A stretch of 41,560 bases of DNA from Rhodospirillales bacterium (GCA_021775105.1 JAJFIJ010000112.1:1-41560), one strand, 5' to 3'; shown: positions 16,853-25,252, counted from the first letter of the stretch. Notes: generated by a model not told the origin, from the sequence alone. Program-made: numbers and translations.

Positions 16853-18661
16853 TCAATTTAACGGTTCAGTCGCCTGGGTAATCCACTTCGATGTTTCATC
16901 ATCGACCAGAGAACCGATTTGATCACGGACGTGTTGGTGGTAGGCGTTAACCCAGGCGAGTTCTCCGGCGTTCAGCAGCTCTGTGTTGATAACGTTGCGG
17001 TCAAACGGGGCCAGCGTCAGGGTTTCAAACTCCAGCATTTCCTTCCCTGTATCCGCTCCGGCATCTGATGTTGTGACGGCAACCAGATTTTCGATCCTGA
17101 TTCCGTAGGCATCGGTTTTGTAATAACCGGGCTCGTTAGAGATGATCATACCGGGCAGCAGGGCGACAGAATTGGGCATTTTTGAAATGCGTTGCGGGCC
17201 TTCATGGACGGAGAGATACGCACCGACGCCGTGGCCGGTGCCGTGATCGTAATCGAGACCTGCCTGCCAAAGCGGCATGCGGGCGAGGGTATCGAGTTGC
17301 GAGCCGGTCGTGCCTATTGGAAATCTCGCGGTTGCCAGGGCGATATGACCTTTAAGAACCCGGGTGAAATTGTCGCGCATCTCCGGGCTTGGCGTGCCAA
17401 TGGCGATGGTCCGGGTAATGTCCGTCGTGCCATCAAGATATTGCCCGCCGGAATCGACAAGCAGCAGGGAGTCCGGATCAAGTCGTCGGTTGGTTTTTTT
17501 GGAAACCCGGTAATGAACGATCGCGCCGTTCGGCCCGGATCCGGATATGGTTGGAAAACTGAGCCCCCGAAAATGTTCGTTTTCGGAACGCATTTTTTCC
17601 AGATACGCGCCAATCGAGATTTCGCTTTCCTGCCCGGTCGGAGCCGCTTTGGATAACCATGCAAGAAACCGGCAAACGGCAACACCATCACGTACATGGG
17701 CCGCACGAATGCCATCAAGCTCAACCTGATTTTTCTGTGCCTTGGCCAGTTGGCAGGGGTCTTCGCCTTTCGCAATGGTGGCTCCGCCCGCTTTCAGACG
17801 CAGGTAAATCCAGTTCGGGGTATCCACCGGGTTCAAGTGAACCGTTTTGTCGTCTTCTGCCAATTGGTCGAGGTGATCTCCCAATTGGTCCGGCTGATGA
17901 AGCCGCACGGCATCACCCAGAAGTTCAGCCAGACCATCGACCGGTTTGCGGGCATCGACAAACCAGTCGACGGTAGCATCCGCATGAAGCACGGCAAAGG
18001 ACAGGGTGAACGGTGTAAAGGGAACATCGCTGCCGCGAATGTTGAGCAGCCAGGCGATTGAATCAGGTGCCGAAAGGATCAGGGCACCGATCTCCTGATC
18101 GCTCAGGTCTTTTGCGATCCGGCGACGTTTGTCTGTCGACGTTTGTCCGGCAAAGTCATCGGGTTGAGCAACAGCTGGAGACAGCGGCGCATCGGGCTGA
18201 TCAGGCCAGACAGTATCGATCGGGTTGTTGTCGAGAGCGACCAGTTCAGCGCCTGCCTTGTCGCAGGCCGCTTGCAGGCGCGAAATCTGGGTTGGCGTAT
18301 GTAGCCAGGGGTCATACGCAAGGCGTTGACCGTCTGTCATGTGTGCTGAAATCCAGTCCGTCTGCGGCTCGCTGGTCAGGTGGCGGGGCTCGAACAGCTC
18401 GACATCCACTTCGTCTCTGGCTTGCAGGGTATAGCGACCGTCAACGAATATGGCTGCACGTTCCGCCAATACGATGGCCGATCCGGCGGAGCCGGAAAAA
18501 CCGGTCAGCCATTGCAGGCGTTCCGAACGCGCAGCGACGTACTCTCCCTGATGCTCGTCGGCTTTGGGGATTACAAATCCATCTAATTTCTGACTGGAAA
18601 GCTCGCGTCGTAAATCGGCCAGACGGGCTTTGTCGGGGGGCTCTGAAGAAGGGCTGGTCAT
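16853..18661 (-). CDS. Aminopeptidase P family protein (Xaa-Pro aminopeptidase, M24B)
   Basis: 602 residues, the long three-domain form common in alphaproteobacteria and eukaryotic cytosol. Two creatinase-type N-terminal domains precede the catalytic domain. Ligand motifs: LLVDSGGQYLDGTTDITRT (two Asp), YDHGTGHGVGAYLSVHEGP (His), SNEPGYY (Glu) and GIRIENLV (Glu). Removes N-terminal residues before proline; cytoplasmic. No signal peptide. It is a stand-alone minus-strand gene, tail to tail with the M24 gene of the catabolic island, and is probably housekeeping. Confidence 0.93.
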   Translation of the reverse strand: MTSPSSEPPDKARLADLRRELSSQKLDGFVIPKADEHQGEYVAARSERLQWLTGFSGSAGSAIVLAERAAIFVDGRYTLQARDEVDVELFEPRHLTSEPQTDWISAHMTDGQRLAYDPWLHTPTQISRLQAACDKAGAELVALDNNPIDTVWPDQPDAPLSPAVAQPDDFAGQTSTDKRRRIAKDLSDQEIGALILSAPDSIAWLLNIRGSDVPFTPFTLSFAVLHADATVDWFVDARKPVDGLAELLGDAVRLHQPDQLGDHLDQLAEDDKTVHLNPVDTPNWIYLRLKAGGATIAKGEDPCQLAKAQKNQVELDGIRAAHVRDGVAVCRFLAWLSKAAPTGQESEISIGAYLEKMRSENEHFRGLSFPTISGSGPNGAIVHYRVSKKTNRRLDPDSLLLVDSGGQYLDGTTDITRTIAIGTPSPEMRDNFTRVLKGHIALATARFPIGTTGSQLDTLARMPLWQAGLDYDHGTGHGVGAYLSVHEGPQRISKMPNSVALLPGMIISNEPGYYKTDAYGIRIENLVAVTTSDAGADTGKEMLEFETLTLAPFDRNVINTELLNAGELAWVNAYHQHVRDQIGSLVDDETSKWITQATEPLN

Positions 18662-18841
18662 ATTGCAAACCTAAGAGGCAGGACACACCCTGACAAGGCA
18701 TTTCGGGTTATGCGATTTCAGCAATGCTGCGGTGCAACAATTGCGCTACAAAAAGTTGGAAATAGGAGTAAATAAAAGAGGAGCCCGGTGCTGGGCAGGC
18801 TTTGAAAGGTCAAAGCCATGAAATGTTAGAGGACACAAGAA
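18662..18841 (+). promoter_or_regulatory. Hairpin-rich 5' leader of the DUF1127 gene
   Basis: Two hairpins lie just upstream of the gene: a small GCCC/GGGC stem (18783-18796) and a perfect 8-bp stem GGCTTTGA/TCAAAGCC (18798-18805 with 18810-18817) with an AAGG loop. The ribosome binding site AGAGGA follows within 15 nt of the second stem. Such structure near the start codon could influence translation or mRNA stability. DUF1127 mRNAs in other alphaproteobacteria are sRNA- and stress-regulated, so a post-transcriptional role is plausible but not shown. Confidence 0.45.
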
Positions 18842-19396
18842 ATGTGGAACGCAAAAGCCGATGGGCTTCAATCATCAGTTTTCCTGAGTCATGCAGGACT
18901 TACCCAGGACGACATCCTGCGTGCTGAACAGCATGCTTATGAACTCCGCAGCAAGGCCTTCGCAGATATGACACACGCCTTGGTCAGCTCTGTAAAAGGC
19001 TGGTTTGCTGCACGTCGTAACCGGCGGGCTTTGCTTGAGCTCGACAACCACATGCTCGAAGATATCGGCCTGACACGCTATCAGGTTTACGATGCCTATC
19101 AGGTAACTTCCTTCGGTGCGTCGGGTCTTTTCGCCCCCCTGACCAATCTTGTTGTCGGCATTGTTGAGTTTGTCAAAGGCTGGCAAGCACGTCGCGATGC
19201 CTATCAGCAACTGTCCGGTCTTGATGACCATATGCTTGAAGATATCGGCGTGCGGCGTGACGAAATTGAAGCCATCGCATTCCGCGGCAAGATTCGTAAA
19301 CCGATCATGCATGCCCCGGTCAGTGTCGACACGCTCCGCACGCATGCGTTTCCGGGAGTTGCTCCGGAGAAACGCGGAAAACATCTCGCTGCATAA
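18842..19396 (+). CDS. Protein with two DUF1127 (YjiS-like) motifs
   Basis: 184 residues. Two copies of the DUF1127 core occur at about 51-83 and 111-145; both read VKGW-x-ARR... LD-[N/D]-HMLEDIG-[L/V]-xR, separated by a hydrophobic linker (FGASGLFAPLTNLVVGIVEF). Most DUF1127 proteins are 45-95 residues with one motif; small family members in alphaproteobacteria affect phosphate/carbon metabolism and RNA turnover through their Arg-rich helix. The duplication suggests an internal repeat of an RNA- or protein-binding unit. ATG preceded by AGAGGA. Followed by a strong terminator, so monocistronic. Confidence 0.88.
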   Translation: MWNAKADGLQSSVFLSHAGLTQDDILRAEQHAYELRSKAFADMTHALVSSVKGWFAARRNRRALLELDNHMLEDIGLTRYQVYDAYQVTSFGASGLFAPLTNLVVGIVEFVKGWQARRDAYQQLSGLDDHMLEDIGVRRDEIEAIAFRGKIRKPIMHAPVSVDTLRTHAFPGVAPEKRGKHLAA

Positions 19397-19422
19397 ATCA
19401 ATTGCGGTTCAATACGTTATCT

Positions 19423-19452
19423 AAGGCGGCTCTCGAACGGGTCGCCTTTTTT
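19423..19452 (+). terminator. Rho-independent terminator of the DUF1127 gene
   Basis: Stem of about 10 bp starting AAGGCGGC and closing with GTCGCCTT (some G-T pairs inside), 6-nt loop TCGAAC, then a run of T. It overlaps the end of the convergent lipoprotein gene and may also slow transcription from that side. Confidence 0.8.
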
Positions 19453-19780
19453 ATTTCTCTGATTTGGCCGGAGTGTAGCCCAGCCGTCTGAGGCAGGTTT
19501 CGTAGATATCCTGACGCCTGCGGCGATTGTCGAAGGTTCGCATGTTTCTGGAATAGTCAGCGGTGAACTCATCATCGCGGTTCGTGCTGCCGTAATTTTT
19601 TTCGGAAGCGTACTCTTTTTCGCTGATGTGCCTGGCCCGACTTCGGCAATTGGCCTTGTCGACCGCCCATTGGTCTTCGTTGGCGCCAGGGTGGTTCCAT
19701 TTCGTCACTGGCGAGGCGCAGCCGCCAATCACGGAGAGGACGACAAAAGAGATCACCAGCAGCGAAATTCTATTGACCAT
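19451..19780 (-). CDS. Small putative lipoprotein
   Basis: About 109 residues from the ATG at 19780. Signal sequence MVNRISLLVISFVVLSVIGGC with a lipobox-like IGGC, then a polar, Arg/Asp/Tyr-rich mature part (WAVDKANCRSRARH, RRRRQDIYETCLRRLGY) carrying two further cysteines. The layout (Cys-x(n)-Cys with an ending similar to CLRRLGY) resembles small outer-membrane lipoproteins of alphaproteobacteria without known function. A longer reading from 19864 would put 28 residues before the signal sequence and is rejected. Divergent from the sodium channel gene. Confidence 0.75.
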   Translation of the reverse strand: MVNRISLLVISFVVLSVIGGCASPVTKWNHPGANEDQWAVDKANCRSRARHISEKEYASEKNYGSTNRDDEFTADYSRNMRTFDNRRRRQDIYETCLRRLGYTPAKSEK

Positions 19781-19946
19781 GAGCCATGCTAACGCGTTCC
19801 GCCGGGCGAGAAAACGACTTACTTGATTCTGAACTCTCATCTCCCAGGTTGGAATTTGCAACAATTTTGGTTATGACACGCTGGGGGCAGCCCTTGCGGT
19901 GGCGGCTTTGCCGGTATTGCCCGGAAACATGAAGGAGGCCAGGCCT

Positions 19947-20744
19947 ATGGGCGTGAGAAAACGGATCGGGGAATTTGTTGAAACCCCCGTGGTGCAAAAT
20001 GCTATATTGGGACTGATCATATTCAATGCAATCACGCTCGGGCTGGAGACATCAAAATCCATTCATGCCGAATATGGTGCGGTTCTGTCTGTCCTTGACC
20101 GTGTTGTCCTGGGAGTTTTTGTCGTTGAAGTAGGGGCCAAGTTGTTTTATCGCGGCTTTGGTTTTTTCAGAAGCGGCTGGAACGTGTTTGATTTTGTGAT
20201 CGTCGGCATTGCCCTGTTCCCGGCCAGTGGACCTCTTGCGGTTCTCCGCGCACTCAGGATTTTGCGGGCCTTCAGATTGATGTCGATGATCCCGCAAATG
20301 CGCACGGTCGTTCAGGCCCTGATCGCGGCTATCCCCGGAATGCTCTCTATTGTTGCCCTGATCTCGCTTATTTTTTATGTCAGTGCGGTTTTGACGACCA
20401 ATCTTTTTGGTGGAAATTTTGACGTCTGGTTTGGCTCGATTGGACGGTCGATGTATTCCCTGTTCCAGATTATGACACTGGAAAGCTGGTCAATGGGTAT
20501 CGTCCGTCCGGTGATGGAGATTTATCCTTATGCCTGGACGTTTTTCGTTCCGTTCATCCTGATTACCAGTTTTGCCGTTATCAATCTGTTCATCGGTGTG
20601 ATAGTTGATTCCATGCAGACCCAGCACCGTGAAATTACAGCGGAAGTGCTGCAAGAAACAGTGAGCATCGAACACAAGATCGATACGGTTGAACGCGAAC
20701 TGAACGACTTGCGACAGCTGCTTCGTCAAGCCCATCCCAAATGA
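19947..20744 (+). CDS. Voltage-gated sodium channel of the BacNav (NaChBac) family
   Basis: 265 residues, one six-helix subunit that forms a homotetramer in the inner membrane. S1 about 18-36, S2 about 48-68, S3 about 78-91, S4 about 97-115 with four regularly spaced arginines (101, 104, 107, 110), S5 about 130-150, pore with selectivity filter TLESWSM at 177-183, identical to NavAb-type channels, then S6 about 198-222 and a C-terminal coiled coil 228-262. Start chosen at ATG 19947 because GAAGGAGG (19931-19938) sits 8 nt upstream; earlier in-frame starts are before that site. In marine bacteria such channels are linked to motility and pH homeostasis, consistent with the chemotaxis genes in this window. 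Confidence 0.93.
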   Translation: MGVRKRIGEFVETPVVQNAILGLIIFNAITLGLETSKSIHAEYGAVLSVLDRVVLGVFVVEVGAKLFYRGFGFFRSGWNVFDFVIVGIALFPASGPLAVLRALRILRAFRLMSMIPQMRTVVQALIAAIPGMLSIVALISLIFYVSAVLTTNLFGGNFDVWFGSIGRSMYSLFQIMTLESWSMGIVRPVMEIYPYAWTFFVPFILITSFAVINLFIGVIVDSMQTQHREITAEVLQETVSIEHKIDTVERELNDLRQLLRQAHPK

Positions 20745-20826
20745 CGCATAAACGGGCAGGTGCCGCGGTTAGCTGCATGCGCGGACAGGCCTAAATTTTA
20801 GAAGGTGTGATGAGGCTGTCGAGGTC

Positions 20827-20904
20827 TCAGTCGGTCAGGCGAATCAATCCGAAAAGCGCGCCGCCAGCAACAACCATCAGGCCGGAAATAAGATAAATAG
20901 TCAT
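20827..20904 (-). CDS. Putative 25-residue single-span membrane peptide
   Basis: Minus-strand ORF with ATG 20902-20904 and TGA 20827-20829. A very good ribosome binding site (AAGGAG) precedes the ATG by 8 nt. The product begins MTIYLISGLMVVAGGALFG and ends IRLTD: one hydrophobic helix of about 19 residues with a charged C-terminus. Family not recognised; the size recalls small subunits or regulators of membrane complexes (for example KdpF- or CydX-sized proteins), but there is no such complex next to it. Strong translation signal plus membrane-helix composition argue against chance. Confidence 0.5.
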   Translation of the reverse strand: MTIYLISGLMVVAGGALFGLIRLTD

Positions 20905-21120
20905 GTGTTTGTACTCCTTGACATTCTGTCTAGCGATCAGCAAAGCACACAGACCCTTAACAAAACGTAAATTCAGGACCGGCTAATCCGGATCCGGGTG
21001 TCGGGTTCCCTGAACAAGCTGAAGAGCCTGAGGCAACGCACAAACTTGATTTAAATCAATGCAAAACACCTGAATTTGTATAAACTCAAGCGGAGCGGTA
21101 ATTTTGCATTGAAGGATCTG
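20905..21120. other. Intergenic region between the small membrane peptide and bacteriohemerythrin
   Basis: Apart from the FNR box and -10 element listed separately at its right end, I see no gene, repeat or terminator. It must also hold the promoter of the minus-strand small peptide. Confidence 0.4.
21046..21084 (+). promoter_or_regulatory. FNR/Anr box and -10 element of the bacteriohemerythrin gene
   Basis: TTGATTTAAATCAA at 21046-21059 matches the FNR/FixK/Anr consensus TTGAT-N4-ATCAA perfectly. TATAAA at 21079-21084 gives a -10 box; a start site around 21092 would place the FNR centre near -40, the class II activator position (about -41.5). This predicts activation of the downstream gene at low oxygen by an FNR-type [4Fe-4S] or FixK-type regulator. 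Confidence 0.75.
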
Positions 21121-21549
21121 ATGGTATTTTTCGAATGGACAAAAAAGTATGCAACCGGCATTGCCGGAATTGATGCCGATCACGAAAATCTTTTCATGAT
21201 TATCAATGTACTTCACGACAATGTTGAAAAAAACGGCCCGGAAGCAGAAATAACACCTGTCCTGACGGCCCTTGGTGAATATGTCAAAAGGCATTTCTTG
21301 TCAGAAGAAAAGGAAATGCGGCGTGCCGGTTACCCGGAAATTGCCAAACACATTGCTGAGCATCGAGCGATATCGCGGCGGATACAGGCATGTATTGATC
21401 AGGGTAATGAGCATCCGAATAGCATCAATGCCCTGGAATTGCTGGATTTTCTGAAAGACTGGCTGGCGAACCATGTCCTAAAAAGCGATATGGAATATGT
21501 TCCCTATGTAAATAGGGCAAATGAACCTCCCGCCACAAACGGCCCCTGA
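21121..21549 (+). CDS. Bacteriohemerythrin
   Basis: 142-residue single-domain O2-binding protein with a di-iron site in a four-helix bundle. All ligands are seen: His in GIDADHENL, His and Glu in KRHFLSEEKEM, two His in AKHIAEH, and His and Asp in LANHVLKSDM. The opening FFEWTKKYATGIAGID is typical. ATG 21121 with GAAGGA upstream is preferred over a TTG at 21076, which lies too close to the predicted promoter. Likely role: binding, storing or delivering oxygen, or shielding O2-sensitive enzymes, under FNR-type control. Confidence 0.93.
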   Translation: MVFFEWTKKYATGIAGIDADHENLFMIINVLHDNVEKNGPEAEITPVLTALGEYVKRHFLSEEKEMRRAGYPEIAKHIAEHRAISRRIQACIDQGNEHPNSINALELLDFLKDWLANHVLKSDMEYVPYVNRANEPPATNGP

Positions 21550-21561
21550 TCACTTCACGGG

Positions 21562-22182
21562 CTATTTTTTCGGAACCAGACAATTTCTCAGAAAGTCGAC
21601 GATCTCAATCGAATCCCATTCGGCGATGCCTGTCACACGACCAATTTCCTGCCCTTGTGGGTTAATCAGGATTGTTGAGGGCAATCCTTTGATTTTCAGG
21701 GCGCGCAACAGGCCGGACTTTTGATCGACCAGCACCGGCAGATCATTGAGTTTGTTTTTTTTATAGAATTTTGGTGCCAGTTCCATGCCCTTGCGGTCTT
21801 CCGAAATCGCCAGCACATCAATCCCGTTGCCCCGAACCAGCGCTGCCAGCCGGTCAAGTTGCGGCATTTCACGGACGCAGGGTGCGCACCAGGTTGCCCA
21901 GAAATTAAGCACAATTCCTTTGCCCAGATAGTCGGAAAGTGAGCGCTCTGACCCATCTTCGGCAAGGAACTTTGTATCCGGTACGGGAGGTTTCGACCGT
22001 GTGGACTGGAAATTTTTGAAGACCTGCCCGGATGCCAAACAGGCATCCGCTCCATCAGAGCTGGCTTCCGAGTGGCCGATATCAGTTGCGATGATAATTG
22101 CTGCGAACCACAGCAGGCGTAAAAAAACACGTTTTTTGCTTGCGAAAACGAATCGTTTCGGTGTTGATGCTGCGGAGCTCAT
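21562..22182 (-). CDS. TlpA-like membrane-anchored thiol-disulfide oxidoreductase
   Basis: 206 residues. An N-terminal anchor or signal (about 17-35, [18 protein letters not shown]) is followed by a periplasmic thioredoxin fold with the redox motif [20 protein letters not shown] and the cis-Pro region [13 protein letters not shown]. TlpA/ResA-type proteins reduce periplasmic disulfides, often for cytochrome c or copper-centre assembly. Divergent from argH with a 56-nt gap, an arrangement common in alphaproteobacteria. It ends close to the bacteriohemerythrin gene (tail to tail, 12 nt). Confidence 0.92.
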   Translation of the reverse strand: MSSAASTPKRFVFASKKRVFLRLLWFAAIIIATDIGHSEASSDGADACLASGQVFKNFQSTRSKPPVPDTKFLAEDGSERSLSDYLGKGIVLNFWATWCAPCVREMPQLDRLAALVRGNGIDVLAISEDRKGMELAPKFYKKNKLNDLPVLVDQKSGLLRALKIKGLPSTILINPQGQEIGRVTGIAEWDSIEIVDFLRNCLVPKK

Positions 22183-22238
22183 GCTTATTTCTCGCTTGGA
22201 TTCCTTTTATGCAGGCCGGCTTCACTGCCGGGAACATT

Positions 22239-23651
22239 ATGAACAACAAAATACCAAAATCGGGCTCTGATGCCAGTTCAATTTGGGGCGGGCGGTTTTC
22301 CGGCGGCCCCGGTGAAATCATGGAAGAGATCAATGCTTCCATTGGTTTTGACCAGCGCTTTTATAATCAGGATATAACCGCGTCGCAGGCGCATGCGGAA
22401 ATGTTGGCGGCGCAAGGCGTCATCAGCGACGAAGATGCCAAATCCATCGTTGACGGCCTGGACACCGTTCGCAAGGAAATAGAAGATGGTAGTTTCCCGT
22501 TCAAACGCGAACTTGAAGACATTCACATGAACGTCGAAGCCCGGCTTCGCGAACTGATTGGCGACGCGGCGGGGCGACTGCATACAGCCAGGTCGCGTAA
22601 TGACCAAGTGGCAAATGACTTCAAAATCTGGGTGCGCGATGCGTTTGATATTCTGGATGGGGCGGTCAGGGGAATGCAGGCGGCGTTGATCGCTGTGGCC
22701 GAGGAACACGCTGGCAGTGTGATGCCCGGATTTACCCATTTGCAGACAGCACAGCCGGTCACTCTTGGTCACCATATGCTGGCTTATGTGGAAATGCTGG
22801 GTCGTGACCGCAGCCGTATTGCCGATTGACGCAAACGCATGAATGATTGCGCACTTGGAACGGCGGCACTGGCCGGAACGTCTTTCCCGATTGACCGCGA
22901 GATGACGGCAAAGGCACTTGGTTTCGAGCGCCCGGCGGCGAATTCCCTGGATGCCGTGGCGGACCGGGATTTTGTCCTGGATTATCTGTCGACGGCGTCC
23001 ATAATTTCAGTGCACCTTTCGCGTCTTGCAGAAGAATACGTGATCTGGTGTTCTCAGCAGTTCGGTTATGCGCGATTGGGTGACGGGTTTTCGACCGGCA
23101 GTTCGATTATGCCGCAGAAACGTAATCCGGACGCAGCGGAACTGGTCCGTGCCAAGGCGGGCCGCGTGATCGGTGATCTCAGTACACTGCTGATCGTTAT
23201 GAAGGGTCTGCCGATGACCTATGGCAAAGACATGCAGGAAGACAAGGAGCCGGTGTTCGATGCGCATGATACCCTGATGCTTTGTCTTGCGGCGATGACA
23301 GGCATGCTGGGTGATACAGTTTTTAACAAGGATCGTATGGCAGCGGACGCCGGTAACGGTTTCTCAACGGCCACCGACCTTGCGGACTGGCTGGTTCGGG
23401 TATTGGGTTTACCATTCCGCGATGCCCATCATGTAACCGGGGCCATCGTCAAATTGGCAGAAGACAGGGGTGTCGGACTGGAAGATCTGGAGCTTGCCGA
23501 TATGCATACTGTTGAACAACGGATCACTGAAGATGTCTTTGATGTCCTTGGCGTTGAGAATTCAATTCGCAGCCGGACCAGTTTTGGCGGCACGGCACCG
23601 GATAATGTTCAGAAATCATGCGCTGAGGCGCGCAAAAGGTTTCTCGATTAA
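22239..23651 (+). pseudogene. argH: Argininosuccinate lyase, interrupted by one in-frame TGA
   Basis: Last step of arginine biosynthesis (argininosuccinate to arginine plus fumarate). The reading frame from ATG 22239 ([20 protein letters not shown]) is normal ArgH, with [13 protein letters not shown] and [15 protein letters not shown], up to [11 protein letters not shown] at 22827-22829 follows, and the same frame then continues with [20 protein letters not shown] to the stop at 23651, including the signature [12 protein letters not shown]. Homologues have Cys or Ala where the TGA stands (AD-[C/A]-RKR), so a TGC to TGA change is enough. Total length (471 codons) is normal and no other lesion is seen. 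Either a recent nonsense mutation, readthrough, or a sequencing error. The ATG at 22839 could restart a C-terminal fragment. Confidence 0.88.
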
Positions 23652-23674
23652 CTTGGACAGGGTATGCTGGGCGT

Positions 23675-23917
23675 ATGACACAGCCGAACGGAAATGTCTG
23701 GAATAAAACGGGACTGGCATTGGTGCTGGCACTGAGTATTGCCGGATGTGGCGTCAAATCGCAACCGACAGCTCCTGAGGGCGGAACCTATCCGAGACAG
23801 TACCCGACGGCTTTGCCAGCGCTAGAAACAGTGCCCGAAGAGAAAAAAGGCCAGCAGGTACCAGGATACAACCCGGATAATTTCTATCAGTATCCCAATC
23901 AGCCTCCCAAACAGTAG
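23675..23917 (+). CDS. lptM: LptM-like small lipoprotein
   Basis: 80 residues. Signal sequence WNKTGLALVLALSIAGCG with lipobox IAGC, directly followed by GVKSQPTAPEGG, matching the short LptM/YifL pattern CGxKGxPxxP. The remainder is Pro/Tyr/Gln-rich and ends in YPNQPPKQ. Known LptM assists oxidative maturation of the LptD-LptE LPS translocon. Placement between argH and lysA is the usual alphaproteobacterial position for this lipoprotein. The extension is longer than in E. coli. Confidence 0.75.
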   Translation: MTQPNGNVWNKTGLALVLALSIAGCGVKSQPTAPEGGTYPRQYPTALPALETVPEEKKGQQVPGYNPDNFYQYPNQPPKQ

Positions 23918-23963
23918 CCCAACAGGCTTTGTTAGCAGAAATTATCACATCAGGAACCAGATC

Positions 23964-25235
23964 ATGGACCATTTCGACTACCGGGACGGCGAACTCTTTG
24001 CAGAGGACATCCCGCTCAGCCGGATCGCCAAAGAGGTAGGCACCCCGTTTTACTGTTATTCGACGGCAACGCTTGAACGTCATTATCAGGTTTTTGCCGA
24101 TGCCGTGGCACCGCTTGGTGGCGACGTCTGCTATGCCGTTAAAGCCAATTCCAACATTGCCGTCATTGCTACGCTGGCCAGATTGGGCGCCGGCGCGGAT
24201 GTGGTTTCCGGTGGCGAATTGCGCCGTGTCCTCGCCGCCGGGGTGAGTGCGGACAAGATTGTTTTTTCGGGTGTTGGCAAGACGCCCGAGGAACTGGCGA
24301 AAGCTCTTGAAGCAGGCGTCAAGCAAATCAATGTCGAATCTGAACCGGAATTTCTCTCGCTTTCTGATGTTGCCGTCGCGCACGGGCTTGAAGCCCGCGT
24401 TGCCGTTCGTGTAAACCCGGATGTAGACGCTGGCACGCATGAGAAAATCACCACCGGTAAATCAGAAAACAAGTTCGGTATCGACCTCGCTCTGGCCCGT
24501 GATGTCTACGCACGCGCCGCCGAATTACCAGGTATCAAATTGATTGGTGTCGCCCTTCATATTGGCTCGCAATTGACCGACCTTGAACCTTATCGCATCG
24601 CCTATAGCCGGGCTGTTGATTTTGTTCACCTGCTTCGCAGTGATGGTCATAATATCCGCCATCTTGATCTCGGAGGCGGGCTCGGTATTACCTATGATCA
24701 GGAGAATGCACCATCACCGGAAGCCTATGGAAAGATGGTCAGCGAAGTGATTGGCGATCTTGATATCAGTGTGACATTCGAGCCGGGGCGCATGATTTCC
24801 GGAAATGCGGGTGTGCTGGTAACGAAGATAATTTTCGTAAAGGACGGGGTTGGTCGGCAGTTCTGTATTATTGACGGAGCCATGAACGATTTAATCCGGC
24901 CAACGCTATATGACGCCTATCACGCCATCATTCCGGTCAAAGAACCGGACGCGGGCGTTGAAAAGATGGAAATGGACATCGTTGGCCCTATATGTGAATC
25001 GGGAGATTATTTTGCCAAGAACCGCGCCATGCCTCCGGTAAAGGATGGTGATTTGCTGGCGGTCAGAACAGTCGGGGCCTATGCAGCGGTTATGGGTTCC
25101 ATGTATAATAGCCGGGCGTTGGCTCCTGAAATTCTGGTCAATGGCGCGCAATATTCGGTTGTTCGCAGACGGGTCGAGATTGATGATATGCTGAAGTTTG
25201 AAATTTTGCCTGAATGGATGGATACTGAGCGTTAG
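23964..25235 (+). CDS. lysA: Diaminopimelate decarboxylase
   Basis: Final step of lysine biosynthesis: meso-DAP to L-lysine plus CO2. 423 residues, fold type III PLP enzyme. PLP lysine in CYAVKANSN (about 58), HIGSQLTDLEPY, the Gly-rich phosphate-binding LDLGGGLGITY, FEPGRMISGNAG, and the second-subunit active-site Cys and Tyr in GPICESGDYFAKNR and GAYAAVMGSMYNSR. The ATG is preceded by AGGAA. Same strand and close spacing with argH, lptM and the next gene. Confidence 0.97.
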   Translation: MDHFDYRDGELFAEDIPLSRIAKEVGTPFYCYSTATLERHYQVFADAVAPLGGDVCYAVKANSNIAVIATLARLGAGADVVSGGELRRVLAAGVSADKIVFSGVGKTPEELAKALEAGVKQINVESEPEFLSLSDVAVAHGLEARVAVRVNPDVDAGTHEKITTGKSENKFGIDLALARDVYARAAELPGIKLIGVALHIGSQLTDLEPYRIAYSRAVDFVHLLRSDGHNIRHLDLGGGLGITYDQENAPSPEAYGKMVSEVIGDLDISVTFEPGRMISGNAGVLVTKIIFVKDGVGRQFCIIDGAMNDLIRPTLYDAYHAIIPVKEPDAGVEKMEMDIVGPICESGDYFAKNRAMPPVKDGDLLAVRTVGAYAAVMGSMYNSRALAPEILVNGAQYSVVRRRVEIDDMLKFEILPEWMDTER

Positions 25236-25252
25236 GAGAAGGCTGAACCCGG

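Noticed and set aside
22827-22829. TGA in argH as selenocysteine or alternative genetic code
   Set aside because: No SECIS-like hairpin was recognised after the TGA, ArgH has no catalytic Cys there, and other genes in the window use TGA as a normal stop.
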